Shown here: positions 33,358 to 41,524 of the stretch, in pieces | Numbering within the stretch: position 1 is the first letter of the stretch | Layout: every line of letters starts with the position of its first letter | Assembly (NCBI RefSeq): GCF_019746015.1 | Contig: NZ_JAIESM010000081.1 | Span: forward strand, 1 to 44,482 | Reading direction: 5' to 3' | From: Sphingomonas sp. | Lineage (GTDB): Bacteria; Pseudomonadota; Alphaproteobacteria; Sphingomonadales; Sphingomonadaceae | DNA length: 44,482 bases | The notes under the pieces: generated by a model | Told to the model about the DNA's origin: nothing | Database searches by the model: none | The model's input: only the letters and a program-made list of their open reading frames with translations | Program-made: the position numbers and the translations under genes

Positions 33358-35068
33358 TCTTGGGCGCAATGGCGAGTGCCGCCTTGTGGTCTGCCTCGGC
33401 GCGTGCCGTGTCGCCCAGCCGCTGGTGGGCGATCCCGCGCGCATAAAGCGCCCAGGCGTTGCGCGGCTGCTTGGCGATGACGGCGGAATAATCGGCAACC
33501 GCGCCTTGCAGATCGCCGCTTTTCAGCAGCACCAGCGCGCGGCTGTCGAGAATGTCGGGGCTGCCCGGCTCCACCTTCAGCGCGGCGTTGCAGTCCTTCA
33601 GCGCCTTGTCGAGGTCGCGGCCCAGCACCGCGCGCGCCCAGCAGCGGCCGTTAAACGCGCTGCCCCGCGACGGGTCGTCGCCATGCGTGCGGAACCACTG
33701 GTCGTAGTTGGTGATCGCGGTCACCGGGTCACCGGCGCGAGTATAGAGCCAGCCCAGCGACAGGCGCAGATCGGCATTGGCCGGCAGCGCGGCGTCGGCA
33801 GCCTTCAGATCGGCCAGCGCCTGCGCATCCTCGCCCGCGTTGAGCAGGGCGGCGGCCCGTGTGACGCGCGCCTCGCCGTCGCCGGGGGCCAGCTTCACCG
33901 CCTGGTTGAAATCGGCCAGCGCCAGCTCGTCCTTGTCCATGCGCTGGTGCAGTTCGCCGCGCTGGAGCACATAGCGCGCCTCGCCCGGCGCCATTTCCAC
34001 CGCGCGGTTCAGGTCGGCCATTGCCTTGGCCATGTCGCCCTTGGCGATCAGCGCGGCGCCGCGGCGGGCAAATTCGTCCGCGGTCTTGGGTTCGCTGCCG
34101 CTGTCGGCCACCGCCACGCGGGTGCCGTCGGGTCGCATCGCGCCGCTGGGCTTGATGTTGAACACCGGCCCGCCTTCATAGGTGAAATAGAGCCGGCGCA
34201 AGCCGTTGGCGACATAGACGCGGTGCGACAGGAAAAAGTCGGCGCCGATCAGCATGTCGGCATCGCTCAACTCCAGCGAAGACATGCGCAGCTTCACGCG
34301 CTTGATCTGTTCGCCGCCAATGTCGATCAGGTCGAACGGGGCAAGCCAGCTCTGCAGCACCTTGCTGCCCAGCCCGGTGCTGGCGCCGGCCTCCACCACG
34401 CCCGGGCTGCTCGGCGTCACGCCGGCGCGGCGCGCGCCGTCGAGCGTGACCACCGTCGAATAGGCGCCGGTGTCGAACATCGCGCGCAGCTTGGCGGTGT
34501 TCAGCACCACCGTGCCGACCGTGTGCGGCTGGTCGGTATTCACCCGGTCGATCGGCATGATCGTCACCGGGCGCTCGGCCGCCCAATAGGCCAGATTGAC
34601 GTCGGCGCAGTCGCGCGACCGCATCAGCCGGACCATGCCGTGCGGCAGGTCATATTCGACATCGGCAAAGCCCAGCACGTCCTGCCCGATCAGCCCGGCA
34701 TGGCCGAAATCGGCATCGGTCACCAGAAAGGCGGCCTGGGGAATCTTGACGCCGGCCAGCTTGAACTGGCTGACGCGCGTCACCTGCGCGCGCACTTCGC
34801 CGCCGACGCCGGTGATGCGGAACTCGGGCGGCGCGTCCGTCGTCACCAGCTTCAGGTCCTTGGCCAAGGCGCGCGAAATGGTGCTGAAGAAGGCCCCGCT
34901 ATCCAGAATGAAACGCACCTTGGTGCCGTTTATTTCAGCATCGGCAACCGCCTTGTTGTCGATCATCGTCACCGGAAACTCGACGATCTTTTCCAGCTTG
35001 CACTCGGCATGCGCCGATGTCGCCCCGAACAGTGACAGCCCCAGAAAAATAGACACAATGCGTGACAT
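33290..35068 (-). CDS. exported retropepsin-like aspartyl protease with TPR repeats
   Basis: The 592-aa protein begins with a signal peptide (MSRIVSIFLGLSLFGATSAHA) and is probably periplasmic. It contains two aspartic-protease-like motifs: DSGAFF near residue 56 and DTGAYS near 206, each followed by a flap-type segment, so two retropepsin-like lobes form one enzyme. From about residue 330 to the end come TPR-like units (AMADLNRAVEMAPGEA, ALADFNQAVKLAPGDG and similar, about six). The start at 35068 is the ATG giving a clean signal peptide; an upstream in-frame ATG at 35104 would add twelve non-signal residues. The gene converges on the PPTase. Its substrate and role are unknown. Confidence 0.8.
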   Translation of the reverse strand: MSRIVSIFLGLSLFGATSAHAECKLEKIVEFPVTMIDNKAVADAEINGTKVRFILDSGAFFSTISRALAKDLKLVTTDAPPEFRITGVGGEVRAQVTRVSQFKLAGVKIPQAAFLVTDADFGHAGLIGQDVLGFADVEYDLPHGMVRLMRSRDCADVNLAYWAAERPVTIMPIDRVNTDQPHTVGTVVLNTAKLRAMFDTGAYSTVVTLDGARRAGVTPSSPGVVEAGASTGLGSKVLQSWLAPFDLIDIGGEQIKRVKLRMSSLELSDADMLIGADFFLSHRVYVANGLRRLYFTYEGGPVFNIKPSGAMRPDGTRVAVADSGSEPKTADEFARRGAALIAKGDMAKAMADLNRAVEMAPGEARYVLQRGELHQRMDKDELALADFNQAVKLAPGDGEARVTRAAALLNAGEDAQALADLKAADAALPANADLRLSLGWLYTRAGDPVTAITNYDQWFRTHGDDPSRGSAFNGRCWARAVLGRDLDKALKDCNAALKVEPGSPDILDSRALVLLKSGDLQGAVADYSAVIAKQPRNAWALYARGIAHQRLGDTARAEADHKAALAIAPKITRYAARLGLVESGAPAAAATP

Positions 35069-35145
35069 TAACGCTGCCCCCCCCAAATGCATTGGGGGCA
35101 CCATTTCACTGCGACTTCACGGAATCAAATATAATTTTTCTGTAA

Positions 35146-35178
35146 AACGCCGCTTTGGCGCAATCTATTGGCGGCGTT
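35146..35178 (-). terminator. putative intrinsic terminator of hemN
   Basis: AACGCCGC and GCGGCGTT form an 8-bp stem with a 17-base spacer, followed on the minus strand by TTTTAC. It starts at the hemN stop codon. Further left, about 35075-35100, there is a C/G-tract palindrome just upstream of the next gene. Confidence 0.55.
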
Positions 35179-36497
35179 CACACCGCGCTGCTGAACCTTG
35201 TGGTGCTGTGTGCGCGATACGGGTCGATCGTCGCGGCAATTGCGCGGGCATAGGGCACCCCGCCCGGGGCGATGCGCAGGGTGCTGCCCGCCCGCGCCGC
35301 GACGCCGGCTTTCTCGAACGGGGCAAGCCGCGCGAGGATGTCGCCCAGCTCGGGCAGGCCGGCCAGGTCCGTCTGCCCCTGGCACAGCAGCTGCTCGATC
35401 GCGCGGCCATGCGCGCGGTCAGCGGCCGAGCGGCGCAGCCCCCGTGCAATTGCGAACTGGCCCTGGCCGATGCGCAGGTGATAGCGACCGCTATTCTTCT
35501 CATTCTGCAGCAGCCAGCCGGGAAAGGCGCTGATCGCGGACGCGCCAAGGCCGACCAGCGCATCGGCCGGATCTTCGGTAAAGCCCTGGAAATTGCGCTT
35601 CAGCGTGCCCGCCCGCGCGGCCTTCGCCATGGCATCGCCGGGCAGCGCGAAATGGTCAAAGCCAATCGCGCGATAGCCGACACCGGTCAGCATGAAATGC
35701 GCCAGTTCCGCCTGGCGGAAGCGCGCCTCTGCATCGGGCAGCGCGCTGTCGTCGATCTGGCGCTGGCGGGGGATGAGGTGCGGCACATGGGCATAGCCGA
35801 ACACCGCCAGCCGGTCTGGCGCCATGGCGATGGCCTGTTCGAGCGTTTCCGCGAGATCAGCGCGCGACTGGCCGGGCAGGCCGTACATCAGGTCGAAATT
35901 GACCGAGCCGACACCAGCCGTGCGCAGCTGCGCCATCACACAGGCAATGCGGGCGATCGGCTGCACCCGGCCGATGGCGGCCTGCACATGGTTGCTGAGC
36001 GTCTGCACGCCCAGGCTGACCCGCGTCACGCGGTTGCGTTCGATGGCCGCCGCCCAGCGCCAGTCAAAGCCGCGCGGGTCGAGCTCGACCGAAATCTGCG
36101 CGTCGCTGGTGTCGAAGCGGGCGCGCAGCTGCGCCATGGCGGCGTCGAACTGGGCCGGGCTGATGGCATTGGGGCTGCCGCCGCCCCAGGCGATGCGGCT
36201 GATCCGCCGGCCGCCGATGCGGGTGGCGAGCAGGTCGATCTCCTCGCCCAGCCGCTTCATATAGGCCGCCACCCGCAGCGTGCGGTTGGCAACCCCGGTG
36301 TTGCACCCGCAATACCAGCAGAGCTGCTCGCAATAGGGCACGTGGAGATAGAGCGACACCGCATCGTCGGGCGCCAGCGCGTCAAGCGCTGCGTGCATGT
36401 CGTCGGGGCCGACCGTGTCGCCAAATTCGGCGGCGGTGGGGAAGCTGGTGTATCGCGGCACGGCAACCGCGAGCAGCTGGGGGTGATAGCGCCACAT
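35178..36497 (-). CDS. hemN: HemN, oxygen-independent coproporphyrinogen III oxidase
   Basis: This radical SAM enzyme converts coproporphyrinogen III to protoporphyrinogen IX in heme synthesis under low oxygen. The 439-aa protein has the CxxxCxxC cluster motif in PYCEQLCWYCGC, preceded by SLYLHVPYC, and a downstream GGGSPNAIS region, SLGVQTL and FDLMYGLPGQ. I start it at the ATG at 36497. The longer frame to 36545 begins with a TTG that is itself the left half of the FNR box at 36532, so that extension is not coding. The box and the neighbouring Fnr gene point to induction by low oxygen. Confidence 0.93.
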   Translation of the reverse strand: MWRYHPQLLAVAVPRYTSFPTAAEFGDTVGPDDMHAALDALAPDDAVSLYLHVPYCEQLCWYCGCNTGVANRTLRVAAYMKRLGEEIDLLATRIGGRRISRIAWGGGSPNAISPAQFDAAMAQLRARFDTSDAQISVELDPRGFDWRWAAAIERNRVTRVSLGVQTLSNHVQAAIGRVQPIARIACVMAQLRTAGVGSVNFDLMYGLPGQSRADLAETLEQAIAMAPDRLAVFGYAHVPHLIPRQRQIDDSALPDAEARFRQAELAHFMLTGVGYRAIGFDHFALPGDAMAKAARAGTLKRNFQGFTEDPADALVGLGASAISAFPGWLLQNEKNSGRYHLRIGQGQFAIARGLRRSAADRAHGRAIEQLLCQGQTDLAGLPELGDILARLAPFEKAGVAARAGSTLRIAPGGVPYARAIAATIDPYRAHSTTRFSSAV

Positions 36498-36531
36498 GAT
36501 GCCATGATGGCGTGGCGGCGGCGGCGCGTCC

Positions 36532-36545
36532 TTGATCCAGGTCAA
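36532..36545. promoter_or_regulatory. FNR/FixK box upstream of hemN
   Basis: TTGATCCAGGTCAA matches the FNR consensus TTGAT-N4-ATCAA at nine of ten conserved positions. It ends 34 bases upstream of the hemN ATG. The Fnr-type regulator gene is the next one upstream on the same strand. Confidence 0.8.
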
Positions 36546-36586
36546 GCCGGTCGTGCGCGTATTGCGGTGGGCATTTCAACCTCGCC

Positions 36587-36670
36587 CCGTTCGTCCCGAG
36601 CGAAGTCGAGGGACGTGCAGCCGGGAGCCGTGCCCGGTCCGCGTGTCTCGACTTGGCTCGACACGAACGG
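36587..36670. repeat. REP-like inverted repeat, sphingomonad type
   Basis: Two 29-bp arms, 36587-36615 and 36642-36670, are inverted copies differing at five positions (CCGTTCGTCCCGAGCGAAGT against the complement CCGTTCGTGTCGAGCCAAGT, and on). The arms flank a 26-bp spacer. This resembles the palindromic repeats common in sphingomonad genomes, from memory. It lies between fnr and hemN. Confidence 0.7.
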
Positions 36671-36694
36671 TGGTTGGTCAGATCAGGGCGGTCA

Positions 36695-37447
36695 TTAGCC
36701 GGCCAGCGCCTTCAGCGCGGCCGGGTCTTCCACCGTGAAATGGCGCAGATCGGGCAGGGTGATCACCCCGTCGGCGGCGAGGCGGCTGAGCCGCCGGCTG
36801 ACCGTCTCGATGGTCAGCCCCAGCAGGCCGGCCATTTGCTGGCGCGACAGCGGCAGGTCGACCGGCGCGCCTGCGTCCGCGCCGCTGCGCTCGGCCAGAT
36901 CGTGGAGCAGGCTGGCGACGCGCTCTTCGGCGTTCTTGCGGCCCAGCAGCAGCATCCACGCGCGCGCCCGTTCCAGCTCGCCGAACAGCCGCACGACCAG
37001 CGCCTGCGTCATCGCCGGGTGTGCCAGCGCGAAATTGTGGAACTGCTGGCGCGGCATCACGCACAGGCTGGCGGGGCCAAGCGCGGTCAGGCTGTGGGTG
37101 GCGGGCTGGTCAAGCGGCTGGCCCACGAAATCGCCGGGGCCGGCGACCCCCAGAATCTGTTCGCGCCCATCGTCGAGCGAGGCGCTGAGCTTGAACATGC
37201 CGGAGCGCACGGTGCCGACGAACTCGGCCGGCTCCCCCTCCCACAGCAATGTGGCGCCGGGTTCCAGATGGCGCACCCGGCCGAGCGCGGCAAAGCTCTG
37301 CAGCGCGGCCGGTGCGAGGTTGGCACAGAGTGCTGCCGCGCGGCCGGTGCATTCGGCGCAGCGCTGCGGCACCGCGGTCTCCGGCGCCAGTTCGAAGGAA
37401 GCGGTGGACTTGTACATGGCCAGCGTCAGTTCCTCTTGATCAGCCAT
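36695..37447 (-). CDS. Fnr/FixK-type oxygen regulator with Fe-S Cys set
   Basis: This Crp/Fnr-family activator is likely to control the FNR boxes here. The 250-aa protein has Cys30, Cys33, Cys41 and Cys129, matching the arrangement of the four cluster ligands of E. coli FNR (20, 23, 29, 122) in number and rough spacing, so it probably senses oxygen directly. The cyclic-nucleotide-type barrel follows and the HTH reads RQQMAGLLGLTIETVSRRL, with the ETVSR residues that read TTGAT. Its start overlaps the stop of the lone receiver gene upstream by eight bases, so they are coexpressed. Confidence 0.9.
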   Translation of the reverse strand: MADQEELTLAMYKSTASFELAPETAVPQRCAECTGRAAALCANLAPAALQSFAALGRVRHLEPGATLLWEGEPAEFVGTVRSGMFKLSASLDDGREQILGVAGPGDFVGQPLDQPATHSLTALGPASLCVMPRQQFHNFALAHPAMTQALVVRLFGELERARAWMLLLGRKNAEERVASLLHDLAERSGADAGAPVDLPLSRQQMAGLLGLTIETVSRRLSRLAADGVITLPDLRHFTVEDPAALKALAG

Positions 37448-37820
37448 TCAGTGCATCGACCAGGTCATGGGTGCGCAGCGGCTTTTCCAGCACCGCATCG
37501 AACCCGCAGGCGCGCGCCGAATCGAACAGATGGGGCGAGGGGAAGCCGGTGATCAGCACCGCCTTGCCCGACCAGCCGTTGCGCTTCATGGCGCGCAGCA
37601 CGCCGATGCCGTCGCCATCGGGCAGGCGATAGTCGCTGACCAGCGCGGCGTAATCGACCTGGTCGGCGGCGTTCACTGCCGGGGTGGCGGCGGCATAAGC
37701 GCGCACGTCAAAACCGCGCGCATGGAGCAGCAACTGGAGCGAACGGCGCACCCCTTCATCATCTTCGATCAGCAGCAGATGGGGGCGGGGCGACTCGCTG
37801 GCGGGCAGGCGCTTGACCAT
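37440..37820 (-). CDS. single-domain response regulator (receiver only)
   Basis: This 126-aa stand-alone receiver domain has the acid pair EDDE at 19-22, the phosphate-accepting Asp63 in VSDYRLPDGDG, Thr in LITGF and Lys in EKPLR. No output domain follows, so it may act as a phosphate sink or as a link between FixL and another partner (FixT-like or CheY-like). It begins the operon with the Fnr gene. An 8-bp inverted repeat lies directly against the start codon. Confidence 0.9.
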   Translation of the reverse strand: MVKRLPASESPRPHLLLIEDDEGVRRSLQLLLHARGFDVRAYAAATPAVNAADQVDYAALVSDYRLPDGDGIGVLRAMKRNGWSGKAVLITGFPSPHLFDSARACGFDAVLEKPLRTHDLVDALNG

Positions 37821-37845
37821 GAATTCTCTCGTCTTTTGAGAATTC
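37821..37845 (-). promoter_or_regulatory. inverted repeat at the ribosome site of the receiver gene
   Basis: GAATTCTC and GAGAATTC (8 bp each, perfect) are separated by nine bases, and the right arm ends on the base before the ATG. In the mRNA this stem would cover the GAGAG Shine-Dalgarno-like stretch, so it could modulate translation. It could also be a protein operator. Confidence 0.45.
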
Positions 37846-37873
37846 TTTGTGGCAAAAGCCGCCGGCCGGGTCG

Positions 37874-37881
37874 TTACGTAG
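37874..37881. promoter_or_regulatory. possible FixJ box upstream of the receiver-fnr operon
   Basis: TTACGTAG fits the FixJ-site consensus KTAMGTAG as I remember it from Sinorhizobium. It lies 54 bp upstream of the receiver start, within the gap before fixJ. A similar TTACGTA (complement) occurs at 40981-40987 beside the FNR box there. The short length makes this a weak call. Confidence 0.35.
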
Positions 37882-37919
37882 AGTTCCGAAAAATAAGCTG
37901 GGCGCGTGCCAGGCTGGGG

Positions 37920-38528
37920 CTATTTGCCAAGCCCGGCGGCAAAGGCGATGCGCAGCGCGTCGGACAGGCTGCGCACGTCGAGCTTGGTCATCAGATTGGC
38001 GCGGTGCACTTCCACCGTGCGCGGCGAGATGCCCAGGTCAAAGGCGATCGTCTTGTTGGGCAGCCCGCGCGCCAGCCCTTCCAGCACGTCATGCTCGCGC
38101 GGGGTCAGCACCGCCAGCCGCACCTGCGCGTCCTTGGCGGCCAGGTCGGAGCTGTCATGCTGGTCCAGCCGCGCAAAGCCGATATCGATGGCGGCGATCA
38201 GCGCCGACTTTTCGAACGGCTTTTCAAGAAAATCGACCGCGCCGGCCTTCATTGCCTGCACCGCCGTCGTCACATCGCCATGGCCGGTCAGCACGACGAC
38301 CGGCAGCGTCACGCCGCGCGCGGCCAGCTCGCGCTGCACCGCCAGCCCGTCCATCACCGGCATGCGCACATCGAGCAGGATGCAGCCCGGCTCGACCTGT
38401 TTTTCGGCCAGAAAATCAACGCCCGATTCGTACAGCGCGACCCGATAGCCGGAAGTGCGCAGCAGGAAACTGACCGAGCGGCGCACCGCTTCTTCATCGT
38501 CCACGACATGGATCAGGCGTTCAGACAT
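37920..38528 (-). CDS. fixJ: FixJ response regulator
   Basis: This two-domain regulator has a receiver at 1-120 (Asp53 in ILLDVRMP, Thr/Lys conserved in LTGHGD and LEKPFE) and a LuxR-type HTH at the C-terminus ([20 protein letters not shown], then [16 protein letters not shown]). The 202-aa length is normal. The ATG at 38528 overlaps the fixL stop by eight bases. It should act on fnr/fixK-type promoters once FixL phosphorylates it in low oxygen. Confidence 0.92.
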   Translation of the reverse strand: MSERLIHVVDDEEAVRRSVSFLLRTSGYRVALYESGVDFLAEKQVEPGCILLDVRMPVMDGLAVQRELAARGVTLPVVVLTGHGDVTTAVQAMKAGAVDFLEKPFEKSALIAAIDIGFARLDQHDSSDLAAKDAQVRLAVLTPREHDVLEGLARGLPNKTIAFDLGISPRTVEVHRANLMTKLDVRSLSDALRIAFAAGLGK

Positions 38529-40050
38529 CTGCGTCCTCGATACTGGCATTGGGAACGGTGAAGTGGAAGGCCGTGCCGCCATCGGGGGCGGGCTCTGCCC
38601 AGATGCGCCCGCCATGCGCCTCCACGATCGTGCGGCAGATCGACAGGCCCAGGCCCATCCCGCTTTCCTTGCTGGTGGTGAATGCCTCGAACAGGCGCGG
38701 CGCCACCTCGGGCGCGATGCCACCGCCGGTGTCGGTGACGGACAGGCGCACCAGATCGCCTTCGGCCTTGCTGGCGATGGTGATGTCGCGGCGGGGGCTG
38801 TGCTCCATCGCGTCGACGGCGTTGCGCAGCAGGTTCACGAACACCTGCTGAATCTGCACCCGGTCGGCAATGATATGGGTCGCGGCCGGGTCTAGCATCA
38901 GGAAGCTGCGCACGCCGCGCTCATGCGCGCCCATCAGCGCGAGCCGGCTTGCCTCATCGACCAGCGCGGGCAGCGGCTCGGTCTTTTGCTCCAGCTCGCC
39001 GCGCGCCACAAAGCCGCGCAGCCGCCGCACGATATGCCCCGCGCGCAGCGCCTCTTTCGCGGCCTCGTCCATTGCCTCGCGTATGATGGCGTCGCGGTTG
39101 GCCGTCTCGTGGTCGAGCAGGTCGCGCGCGGCTTCCAGATAATTGGCAACGGCGGTCAGCGGCTGGTTCAGCTCATGCGCGAGGGTGGAGGCCATGGTGC
39201 CCATAGCGCTGAGGCGCGAGACGTGGATCAGCTCCGACTGCAGCTCCTTCAGCTGGCTCGCCGCAGCCTCGCGCGCGGTCAGGTCGCGGATGAAGCCGGT
39301 GAACACGCGGTGCCCGTCGCTGCGTGCTTCCCCCACCGACAGCTCCATAGGGAAGGTGCTGCCGTCGCGGCGCAGCCCGCTCACCACGCGCCCGATGCCG
39401 ATGATCCGCCGCTCGCCGGTGTCCAGATAATGGCGGATATAATTGTCGTGCCGGCGCCGGTCATGGTCGGGCATCAACTGGCTGACATTGCGGCCGAGCA
39501 GTTCGGCCTCGCCATAGCCGAACAGCCGTTCGGCCGCCGCGCTGAACGACAATATCTTGCCGCGCTCGTCGATCACGATCATCGCGTCGGGCACGGTCGC
39601 CAGGATCGAGCGATAGTGAAGCTCGCTCTGCACAAGTGCCTGCTGCGCGGCCTTGCGCGGGGTGATGTCGTGGAACGACAGGCCAAAGCCGCGAATGTGA
39701 TCGCGCCCATGGCCCAGCGCCACCAGCATGATGTCGGCAAAGAATTCCGAGCCGTCCTTGCGCTGCCGCCACGCCTCCAGCCGCAAGGGGCTGGTGAGCG
39801 CGGTCTCGCGGTCCTCCGCCGGCCAGCCCTGCACGCGGTCGCCGGGGGTGTAGAGAATGTCGACGGGCCTGCCGATCGCTTCGGCGGCGGTCCACCCGGT
39901 CAGCACCCGGGCGCCCTTGTTCCAGCTGGCGATGCGGCCGTCAGGCGCAAGCAACAGCACGGCACGATCGTGCATGCCGCCGACAAAGCCTGCCATTTCG
40001 GCCGCCAAGTCCGCCGGCGACCATTCCGGATCGATTACGCTACCCACCAC
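38521..40050 (-). CDS. fixL: FixL, heme-PAS oxygen-sensing histidine kinase
   Basis: FixL phosphorylates FixJ when its heme loses oxygen. The 509-aa protein has a first PAS domain (about 20-135), a second, heme-binding PAS domain (about 145-260) and the kinase core. His201 in [11 protein letters not shown] corresponds to the heme-proximal His of Bradyrhizobium FixL, and [19 protein letters not shown] matches the adjacent conserved region. His292 in AHELNQP is the phosphorylated residue; N-box [10 protein letters not shown] and G-box DTGGGI and GMGLGLSI follow. There is no membrane segment, so it is soluble. The GTG at 40050 is the start. Confidence 0.93.
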   Translation of the reverse strand: MVGSVIDPEWSPADLAAEMAGFVGGMHDRAVLLLAPDGRIASWNKGARVLTGWTAAEAIGRPVDILYTPGDRVQGWPAEDRETALTSPLRLEAWRQRKDGSEFFADIMLVALGHGRDHIRGFGLSFHDITPRKAAQQALVQSELHYRSILATVPDAMIVIDERGKILSFSAAAERLFGYGEAELLGRNVSQLMPDHDRRRHDNYIRHYLDTGERRIIGIGRVVSGLRRDGSTFPMELSVGEARSDGHRVFTGFIRDLTAREAAASQLKELQSELIHVSRLSAMGTMASTLAHELNQPLTAVANYLEAARDLLDHETANRDAIIREAMDEAAKEALRAGHIVRRLRGFVARGELEQKTEPLPALVDEASRLALMGAHERGVRSFLMLDPAATHIIADRVQIQQVFVNLLRNAVDAMEHSPRRDITIASKAEGDLVRLSVTDTGGGIAPEVAPRLFEAFTTSKESGMGLGLSICRTIVEAHGGRIWAEPAPDGGTAFHFTVPNASIEDADV

Positions 40051-40100
40051 AGGGGCCAGCCTAGCGCGACAAGGGCGCGCGGGGCCAGCCCCTATTGCGT

Positions 40101-40907
40101 TCAGCGATGATGGGCGAGGAACACCGGCACCGGGCTGCGCGCCAGCAGCTTTTCGGTGGTGCCGCCGAAGATCGCCTCCAGCCAGCGGGCATGGCCATAG
40201 CCGCCCATCACCAGATAGTCGGCATTGGTTGCCGCCTCGACCAGGATCACCGTGCCGGGCCGGTCGGTGCCGGTTTCCTCGCGCCGCACGGTCGCCGGAA
40301 TGCCATGCCGGCCAAGATAGATCGCGCCCTGCTCGGCGGGTATGGTGATCGACCCGTCATCGGCATAGAGCAACGTCACCTCGCTGGCATGTGCGAGCAG
40401 CGGCAGCGCCGTTTTCAGCGCGGCCTCCGCATCTTTGGAGCCATCCCAGGCGATCAGCGCCCGGCCGCCCACGTTCAGCCCGCGCGCGTTTTCGGGCACC
40501 GCCAGCACCGGCACGTCGCCCTCGGTCAGCATCGCGCCGACCAGATCGGCCATGTTGGGGTAAAGCGCCTTGTCGAACACGCGGTTGAGCACCACCAGAT
40601 CGACGAGCCGTGCCGCTTCCTTCAGGCAGGTCGCGGCGTCGCCGGTCATGTCCTGCCAGGTGAAGGGCACGTCCTCCCGCTCCAGCCGGGCGCGGATGCG
40701 CGCGCCGTTTGCGCTTTCGGCGGCCTGCTCGTCGCCCAGCAGCATTGCGCCGCCGCCCATCGAGACATAGTCGCTGACCAGCATCGGCACCATGGTGATG
40801 TCGACGCAGTTCAGATGCCCGTCCATCGCGCGGGCAATGTCCAGCGCGACCTGCAGCCGGGCCTCCTGGCCCGCATCATCATGAATCAGTACAAGGATGT
40901 TTTTCAT
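40101..40907 (-). CDS. universal stress protein with two Usp domains
   Basis: The 268-aa protein has two tandem UspA-type domains (about 1-145 and 150-268). The second domain has an ATP-binding [18 protein letters not shown] motif ending in the conserved Gly/Ser-rich region; the first has a poorly conserved one. The ATG at 40907 has GGAGG upstream. The gene is divergent from a small membrane peptide gene across an FNR box and a TACGTA motif, so it is expected to be induced by low oxygen. Confidence 0.88.
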   Translation of the reverse strand: MKNILVLIHDDAGQEARLQVALDIARAMDGHLNCVDITMVPMLVSDYVSMGGGAMLLGDEQAAESANGARIRARLEREDVPFTWQDMTGDAATCLKEAARLVDLVVLNRVFDKALYPNMADLVGAMLTEGDVPVLAVPENARGLNVGGRALIAWDGSKDAEAALKTALPLLAHASEVTLLYADDGSITIPAEQGAIYLGRHGIPATVRREETGTDRPGTVILVEAATNADYLVMGGYGHARWLEAIFGGTTEKLLARSPVPVFLAHHR

Positions 40908-40993
40908 CGTCGGCCTCCATCCGCCCGCCCGATGCCATGGAGGATAGGCCCCGGCGGCGGGGCGCGGCGATGCGGATTGATACGTAAGCCGGT

Positions 40994-41007
40994 TTGATCT
41001 GGATCAA
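40994..41007. promoter_or_regulatory. FNR/FixK box between usp and a small ORF
   Basis: TTGATCTGGATCAA is a perfect match to TTGAT-N4-ATCAA. It is 87 bp upstream of the usp start (minus strand) and 67 bp upstream of the small plus-strand gene at 41075. It could control both. Confidence 0.85.
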
Positions 41008-41074
41008 GGACGCATCGCCGGGCGGGCGGCAACGTGAGCGAATGGCGCGATCCTCGCGCCGCAGGAGATTTGCC

Positions 41075-41188
41075 ATGTTCCAGTTCATCGCCGCCCACTA
41101 TGTCGATATGGTCATGGTTGCGATGGCCAGCTTCTCGGCTGTGCTGCTGTTTGCCTCGCTCACCGACCGCGAGCCGCAGATGCGCTGA
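41075..41188 (+). CDS. 37-aa single-pass membrane peptide
   Basis: The open frame encodes 37 aa with one hydrophobic helix (YVDMVMVAMASFSAVLLFAS) and a polar C-terminus TDREPQMR. GCAGGAG stands seven bases upstream of the ATG and an FNR box lies further up, so this is a plausible oxygen-regulated gene. The function is unknown; small membrane subunits occur in terminal oxidases, but no other oxidase gene is here. Confidence 0.55.
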   Translation: MFQFIAAHYVDMVMVAMASFSAVLLFASLTDREPQMR

Positions 41189-41218
41189 TCCTAAGGCCCG
41201 TTCCGCGGCCGAGCGATG

Positions 41219-41251
41219 CCGCCACCCGCTACAAAAACGGCGGGTGGGCGG
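41219..41251 (+). terminator. putative terminator after the small membrane peptide
   Basis: CCGCCACCCGC and GCGGGTGGGCGG pair with one bulge across a 10-base loop that includes AAAAA. The stem is GC-rich, but only a weak T-rich stretch (TATTGTT) follows. It may also work on the other strand. Confidence 0.4.
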
Positions 41252-41524
41252 TATTGTTACATTATCGAAATGGAAATCCGTGCTCTGCCTGCGCGCAACA
41301 GATCGGCGTTATTGTCAAAACTTTGCTTATTAATGCAAACGTCGTCATTTTGACCTTGCAGGGATGTAATCCTGTTGTAACTTCGGGTTTGCGTCTTCCG
41401 TATCGGTGAAATCGGCACCACTGGTGCCCGTTTCGAGGATGTCCGTTCATGCAGGCTGGCCGGGTTTGCCTTTGCTGGGATGTGATGCGCGCGGCCGCGC
41501 TGCGCGCGCGCATGGACCGCCGGC
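41252..41524. other. AT-richer intergenic region upstream of the ABC ATPase
   Basis: The gap 41189-41524 is 336 bp with no convincing gene. After the terminator it is clearly less GC-rich than its surroundings, with TTGACC at 41350 and TTGTAA at 41375, which could be a weak promoter for the ABC gene. A near-palindrome CAGGGATGTAATCCTG overlaps the spacer (41358-41373). Confidence 0.4.

Noticed and set aside
33053..35035. Long plus-strand frame over the retropepsin/TPR gene
   Set aside because: The minus-strand frame has a signal peptide, two aspartic-protease motifs and TPR units; the plus-strand product has only low-complexity composition.
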